A DNA stretch of 9,841 nt from Desulfobacterales bacterium. GTDB taxonomy: Bacteria; Desulfobacterota; Desulfobacteria; Desulfobacterales; C00003106. The notes below the pieces were generated by a model, which worked only from the letters and a program-made list of their open reading frames with translations, did no database searches and had not been told where the DNA came from. Location of the stretch: NCBI GenBank assembly GCA_030613165.1, contig JAUWMN010000033.1, positions 1 to 9,841 on the forward strand, in the 5' to 3' direction. Below, piece after piece: positions 6,864 through 9,841 of the stretch (the stretch's first letter is position 1; every line of letters begins with the position of its first letter). Both the position numbers and the translations under genes were made by a program.

Positions 6864-7050
6864 GAGACCTTTGCAAAACGTGACATTTTTTCGTCAGGCA
6901 AGGAAGGCGAGAATTTTAACCGGAGGAATACATTATGTATTTCGAGGATAGCGCTGACGCTTCACTGCGTGCCAAAATTTGAAGCCTGACGCCGCATCAC
7001 GGACACGAAGTGAAGCATAGCGCTCAAAATGGCAGTTATGCAAAGGTCTC
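6864..7050. mobile_element. MITE-like element, 187 bp, inserted between fliJ and motE
   Basis: The ends are perfect 12-bp inverted repeats, GAGACCTTTGCA (6864-6875) and TGCAAAGGTCTC (7039-7050). The similarity goes on imperfectly for about 25 bp, to ACATTTT and its complement. Outside them the 5-bp sequence CAAGA occurs on both sides (6859-6863 and 7051-7055), as expected for a target-site duplication. Inside are more inverted pairs: CGTCAGGC (6892-6899) with GCCTGACG (6984-6991), and AGCGCTGACGCTTCACT (6950-6966) with AGTGAAGCATAGCGCT (7009-7024, one base shorter). No transposase is encoded, so it must be mobilised in trans if active. I cannot name the parent insertion sequence. Without it the fliJ-motE gap would be 51 nt. 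Confidence 0.85.
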
Positions 7051-7083
7051 CAAGAACATCGCGGGAGACAAAAAGGCCTCTTA

Positions 7084-7692
7084 ATGAAGCAAAGCAGAAA
7101 ATATAAAGAGTTTTATTTCATCGGAGCACTTCTTTCATTTTTGTTATTAAAACTCGTCCTAACCGTGTTCCTTGCCTGCTTGAAAGAAGATCCGCTTCCG
7201 ATATGTTTTCAAAGCCAAACCGCTGTGGCCGCTGAGTCAGCGGGACACGAGAGAACAGAAAAAAATAGCGCCGAGTCGAGCCTTGAAAAAAAGGTTCAGG
7301 AATCACAAAAAGACGCTGTCACTAACGCTGTTGTTGAGAGAAAGTTTTTTGAGCTGGAGCTGGAGCGGCGGCGTATCCAAAGAGAACGTGAACAGCTACT
7401 TATTCTACAAACAGATATAGAAGAGAAACTGATAGAGTTATCTAAGCTTCAGGAAAAGATAAAAGAAATAGTTGATAAAAAAAGCGAAGCACATGAACGA
7501 AAAATTAAGCACTTAATTAAAGTATATACCTCTATGGCTCCCAAAAAGGCGGCAGGACTCATCGAACAACTTGATATAAACATTATCGTGGAGCTTTTTT
7601 CCAAGATGAAAGGCGATAGCGTGGGGAAAATACTCTCATATGTTCAACCGAAAAAGGCCGCTGTGATTAGTGCGCGTTTACTAAAAAAATAA
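7084..7692 (+). CDS. motE: MotE-like flagellar protein with MgtE-N/FliG-middle-like C-terminal domain
   Basis: 202 residues. A hydrophobic segment at about 11-32 (FYFIGALLSFLLLKLVLTVF) anchors or exports the protein. A charged linker follows to about 82, then a coiled coil (about 84-140), then a helical domain (143-200) with the pattern VYTSMAPKKAAGLIEQL ... ILSYVQPKKAAVISARL. This is the MgtE N-terminal fold, also seen in the middle domain of FliG. MotE proteins with this build lie in flagellar operons between fliJ and fliK in several lineages; in Caulobacter MotE is a periplasmic partner of the MotC motor protein. The start has only a weak AAAAGG (7071-7076) 7 nt upstream, just past the MITE. 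The family call is good; the exact role here is inferred. Confidence 0.8.
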   Translation: MKQSRKYKEFYFIGALLSFLLLKLVLTVFLACLKEDPLPICFQSQTAVAAESAGHERTEKNSAESSLEKKVQESQKDAVTNAVVERKFFELELERRRIQREREQLLILQTDIEEKLIELSKLQEKIKEIVDKKSEAHERKIKHLIKVYTSMAPKKAAGLIEQLDINIIVELFSKMKGDSVGKILSYVQPKKAAVISARLLKK

Positions 7693-7829
7693 GGGATTTA
7701 GGAATTAAGGGATTTAGGAATTGTTTGAATCCCGTGCTTTTAATTCTCATTTAATCCCCAAATCCCTCAATCACTGAATCCCCCAATTCCTAAATCCCCA
7801 AATCCCTCAATTTCTAAATCCCTCAATTT
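7691..7829 (+). repeat. Inverted array of short words after motE
   Basis: The left arm (7691-7724) carries AAGGGATTTAGGAATT and then GGATTTAGGAATTG. The right part (about 7750-7829) carries the complementary words in tandem: AATCCCTCAAT, CAATTCCTAAATCC, CCTCAATTTCTAAATC. GGATTTAGGAATTG (7710-7723) pairs perfectly with 7784-7797, and 7691-7706 pairs with 7809-7823 with one mismatch that is a G-U pair in RNA. The first words overlap the stop codon of motE. They are the same word family as at 1323-1380. Confidence 0.8.
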
Positions 7830-7840
7830 CTATTTTTTTT
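7710..7840 (+). terminator. Possible terminator after motE: large stem-loop, then eight T
   Basis: The word-repeat stem described for this gap is followed by a run of eight T at 7833-7840, about 10 nt past the base of the outer stem (7823). A new sigma-54 promoter lies downstream, which would suit a transcription break here. Against it, the stems are AT-rich, the loop of the main stem is 60 nt, and the T run does not abut the stem. It is a weak candidate, not a classic intrinsic terminator. Confidence 0.3.
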
Positions 7841-7982
7841 ATAGGAGATGGGCAATATTTTCCTTCCCTCTCTTTTTTGCCCGGAAAATTTTATCCTTCT
7901 GCACGAATATCTGACTTGGCATAAAACACTGATTGCTGAAAACATGTTGATTTTATTGTGTTTGTTTCGAACATGAAAATTT
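7841..7982 (+). other. Non-coding stretch between the word repeat and the fliK promoter
   Basis: No convincing gene is seen in these 142 bases, part of a 357-nt gap. Small inverted pairs occur at GGGCAA (7850-7855) with TTGCCC (7877-7882) and at ATTTTCC (7857-7863) with GGAAAAT (7883-7889), which overlap in space. A palindrome AACATGTT is at 7941-7948. This is the expected position for binding sites of a sigma-54 activator, about 35-140 bp upstream of the fliK promoter, but no repeated operator sequence stands out. Confidence 0.4.
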
Positions 7983-7998
7983 TGGTATACACGTTGCT
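7983..7998 (+). promoter_or_regulatory. Sigma-54 (-24/-12) promoter for fliK
   Basis: TGGTATACACGTTGCT has GG (7984-7985) and GC (7996-7997) exactly 10 nt apart, with the full TTGCT of the -12 element. The -24 element is TGGTAT where the consensus is TGGCAC. Transcription would start near 8009, about 41 nt before the fliK ATG. The flgB promoter has the same TTGCT and the same spacing, which supports a shared regulator. A TGG-TATACA extended -10 for a sigma-70-type promoter overlaps the same bases and is the main alternative. Confidence 0.6.
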
Positions 7999-8049
7999 TA
8001 AGAAGAGAAACAAAGAGATGCCAGTGATGAAATTTAAGGAGAAGAAAGA

Positions 8050-9771
8050 ATGGGTGCTCAACCGGTACAACTTAACCTCCTATTAGAAAATCTGGATATT
8101 GGTTTCGCGCGCGTGGGCGACACAAACAGGTCTGACCGGTCATTTTCTAAGATCTTTGAGCGGGTAACAGCTATCACAAAAGAAGGCGGCAATCCAAAGA
8201 TCTCAAAACAGGCCAATAAGTTGGCAGACAACATAAGATTGCGAGGTCACGTGTCAGTGGAACTTTTGAGGAAATTTCTCATGGGCGCCGGGACCCCGTT
8301 AGAGAAGATGCATATTTCCCGCGAGGGGATTCCTTCCTTAAAAAAGTTCTTGAGTTTTTGTGGATTTGCCAAATCAGATGTAGACAGATTGATAAACGGA
8401 CTTTTGGATACGGGGAATGAGTCTAAACGCGAGATTAATGTCTTAGAACTCTTTTCAAAACTTTCCGACCTGAGAACTGCGGTTGATAGAAAAAAGAAAG
8501 ATCTTGTGTTGGACGCCTCTGCCATACCTTATATAGAAATAGCGCTCCAACGGTCGGGGCTAAACGCCCGGCATATAGAAAAAATACTGTCTGAGACAAG
8601 GACGGAAAATGGAGATCTTAACCTGGAAAGTTTTCTCCGGAGCCTTAAGCGGATTGTGGACAATACTTCCTCCCTGGATCGGGCAACGCCTTATAATGAG
8701 TGGGGAGAGGGTATCAAACATCTGTTTTCGCACTTAGGGATGGAGGGAGAAAAGGAAAAACTCAACGGAGCGATATCTCTTGACAGGTTTGTTCAATTGC
8801 TTGAAGAGAGCGTTGCAAAAACAAAAAGACCTCATTTGCCTAATCAGGATGTCGAAAAAACGATTAAACATTTGATAGGCGAGGTGGTTGTCGATTCTGA
8901 AGAGAAAGGTTCAGGATTACAAATCAAATCTCGCGCTGCGCAAAAGTTGATTGATGAACTATTGGGACCGAAAGACCCAAGGGAGCAACTAACAGGAATC
9001 GGTAAACGGGGGAATAAAAAGGCGCGGGGCACACATATCGTTTCCGACGCGACAAGTAATAGGAATAAGGCACAGAAAGCAGGGTCGGACAGCGTACGGA
9101 ACGCCGCGCATATGGTCTCAGACAGGACGGACAACACACAAAAAGTAGATTCAGGTCCCGGTGGTAATGAAAAAATCGCGGAGCTACTGGAAAACAGATG
9201 GAACAGCAAAGAAGATATGGGAATACCGGGGCGGAATAAAGTTACGAATATTGCCCACACTATCTCTGAAGATCGTGCTTTCTCCGAATCGATGAAGGCT
9301 GCTCAACAGCCCGCCCGCCCGTCCTTTCGCAGCCTCCCTATGTATGTGGTAAGTCAGGTGAGTCGTCAGATCGGCCGGTCCTTTATGCGGGGTGAAGATA
9401 ATATAAGACTTCGCTTGAAACCGCCCCATCTCGGGACTGTCAAGTTGGTCATGGGGATGAAAGGGAACGTCCTGAAATTAAATGTTGTTGCTGAAAGTCA
9501 GGCAACCAGGGAACTCCTTTTATCGCATATCCAGGAACTGAAACAGTCATTGATTGAGCAAGATATCAGGTTGGACAAGATGGATGTCCATGTAAGCTAT
9601 CAGTTCGGGGAGTCAATGAAAGATGCCCGGAAGGAGCACAGAGGTGCAGGACCTCGGGCAGGTGGCAGGAGCAGAACATCAACTGTTCTTGAAATAGGGA
9701 ACGGAGAGGAAGATATAGATACTGCAATTTCAAGGGGTCGAATGGATGCGGTGTTAGACCTCATAGCATAG
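8050..9771 (+). CDS. fliK: Flagellar hook-length control protein FliK
   Basis: 573 residues, at the long end for FliK. The C-terminal hook-length domain is clear at about 447-520: EDNIRLRLKPPHLGTVKLVM, then LNVVAESQATRELLLSHIQE and LIEQDIRLDKMDVHVSY. This domain binds FlhB and switches export from hook to filament substrates. The rest acts as the ruler and is not conserved between lineages. Here residues 66-256 form helical repeats of roughly 36-48 residues, and 328-410 form a looser repeat around the pattern H-x-V-S-D. A polar, Gly/Arg-rich segment (525-550) precedes the C-terminus. The ATG has AAGGAG (8036-8041) 8 nt upstream. No ATPase, membrane or signal segments are seen. The call rests on the C-terminal domain and the operon. 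Confidence 0.92.
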   Translation: MGAQPVQLNLLLENLDIGFARVGDTNRSDRSFSKIFERVTAITKEGGNPKISKQANKLADNIRLRGHVSVELLRKFLMGAGTPLEKMHISREGIPSLKKFLSFCGFAKSDVDRLINGLLDTGNESKREINVLELFSKLSDLRTAVDRKKKDLVLDASAIPYIEIALQRSGLNARHIEKILSETRTENGDLNLESFLRSLKRIVDNTSSLDRATPYNEWGEGIKHLFSHLGMEGEKEKLNGAISLDRFVQLLEESVAKTKRPHLPNQDVEKTIKHLIGEVVVDSEEKGSGLQIKSRAAQKLIDELLGPKDPREQLTGIGKRGNKKARGTHIVSDATSNRNKAQKAGSDSVRNAAHMVSDRTDNTQKVDSGPGGNEKIAELLENRWNSKEDMGIPGRNKVTNIAHTISEDRAFSESMKAAQQPARPSFRSLPMYVVSQVSRQIGRSFMRGEDNIRLRLKPPHLGTVKLVMGMKGNVLKLNVVAESQATRELLLSHIQELKQSLIEQDIRLDKMDVHVSYQFGESMKDARKEHRGAGPRAGGRSRTSTVLEIGNGEEDIDTAISRGRMDAVLDLIA

Positions 9772-9797
9772 TAGTGTTCATTGCTGAATGAACACTA
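9772..9797 (+). repeat. Perfect 11-bp hairpin after fliK
   Basis: TAGTGTTCATT (9772-9782) and AATGAACACTA (9787-9797) are perfectly complementary around a 4-nt loop GCTG. The hairpin begins on the base after the fliK stop. The stem is AT-rich and no T run follows, so it is unlikely to be an intrinsic terminator; it may stabilise the upstream mRNA. Confidence 0.7.
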
Positions 9798-9824
9798 AAC
9801 ACTAAAAAGGAACAAGGGAACAAG
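9791..9824 (+). repeat. Tandem short words: AACACTA x2 and GGAACAAG x2
   Basis: AACACTA occurs twice in a row (9791-9797, 9798-9804), the first being the right arm of the hairpin. GGAACAAG follows twice in a row (9809-9816, 9817-9824). This gap, like the others, is made of short near-identical words, but a different set. It leads into a purine-rich ribosome binding region. Confidence 0.6.
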
Positions 9825-9838
9825 AAAGGAAAGGGAAG

Positions 9839-9841
9839 ATG
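9839..9841 (+). other. Candidate start codon of the next gene, cut by the right edge
   Basis: The last three bases are ATG, preceded by AAAGGA (9825-9830) at 8 nt and AAGGG (9831-9835) at 3 nt, a plausible ribosome binding site. Only the start codon is visible. In many flagellar clusters flgD, the hook cap gene, follows fliK, so flgD is a reasonable guess from context only. Confidence 0.45.

Noticed and set aside
7174..7188. Lipoprotein signal (FLAC) in the MotE-like protein
   Set aside because: Position -3 is Phe, not the usual Leu, and the hydrophobic segment reads as a membrane anchor; a lipobox is not supported.
7918..7937. TTGGCATAAAACACTGATTG as a sigma-54 promoter
   Set aside because: The GG and the GC that follows are 15 nt apart instead of 10; the site at 7983-7998 has the right spacing.
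7848..7976. A 42-codon frame starting ATG after AGGAG in the motE-fliK gap
   Set aside because: The AGGAG abuts the ATG with no spacer, the product resembles no known family and it overlaps small inverted repeats; treated as non-coding.
7962..7991. TTGTTT and TATACA as a sigma-70-type promoter for fliK
   Set aside because: The -35 match is poor and the spacing is 18; the overlapping sigma-54 match is better and fits the operon, so it is kept only as an alternative.
8599..8646. Calcium-binding EF-hand in FliK (residues near 184-199)
   Set aside because: The loop has Gly at the central position but lacks the acidic residues at loop positions 1 and 3 needed for binding.
8844..9260. A 138-codon minus-strand frame opposite fliK
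   Set aside because: It is a shadow of the polar linker of fliK, with no family resemblance.

Overview
This window is one flagellar gene cluster, all on the + strand, covering most of the basal body, the motor switch and the export ATPase complex. It opens with the C-terminal part of a sigma-54-dependent activator (the left edge cuts it). It then runs flgB, flgC, fliE, fliF, fliG, fliH, fliI, fliJ, a motE-like gene and fliK, and ends on what looks like the first codon of another gene. The order and the LPS-type parts list suggest a Gram-negative, sigma-54-using flagellate of moderate GC. Deltaproteobacteria-type, Nitrospirota, Omnitrophota or anammox-type planctomycete lineages all fit, and the sequence alone does not let me choose between them.

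Layout: 1-354 is the regulator end. 355-492 is a regulatory gap with a sigma-54 -24/-12 promoter (380-395), a strong stem-loop that starts at the predicted transcript 5' end (405-458) and a 12-bp palindrome touching the flgB ribosome binding site. 493-1682 holds the proximal rod genes flgB-flgC and fliE. 1701-6840 holds fliF-fliG-fliH-fliI-fliJ in tight order, with overlaps of 1, 8 and 20 nt between the first four. 6841-7083 contains a 187-bp MITE-like element with 12-bp perfect terminal inverted repeats and a 5-bp target duplication. 7084-7692 is motE-like. 7693-8049 holds an inverted array of short words followed by a run of eight T, then a second sigma-54 promoter (7983-7998). 8050-9771 is fliK. 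9772-9841 holds a small hairpin, tandem words and a candidate start codon.

How it works together: the activator probably turns on the flgB promoter just downstream of its own gene. That transcript would supply the rod (FlgB, FlgC), the MS ring and its adaptor (FliF, FliE), the rotor switch protein (FliG), the export ATPase with its regulator and stalk (FliI, FliH, FliJ) and a periplasmic motor accessory protein (MotE). The hook-length protein FliK seems to have its own sigma-54 promoter, so rod/export and hook-length functions may be separate transcription units under the same sigma factor.

I see no wholly new system here. The genes are ordinary. The unusual material lies in the intergenic DNA (the MITE, dispersed word repeats and the 5' stem-loop) and in the N-terminal half of FliK, which carries degenerate helical repeats.
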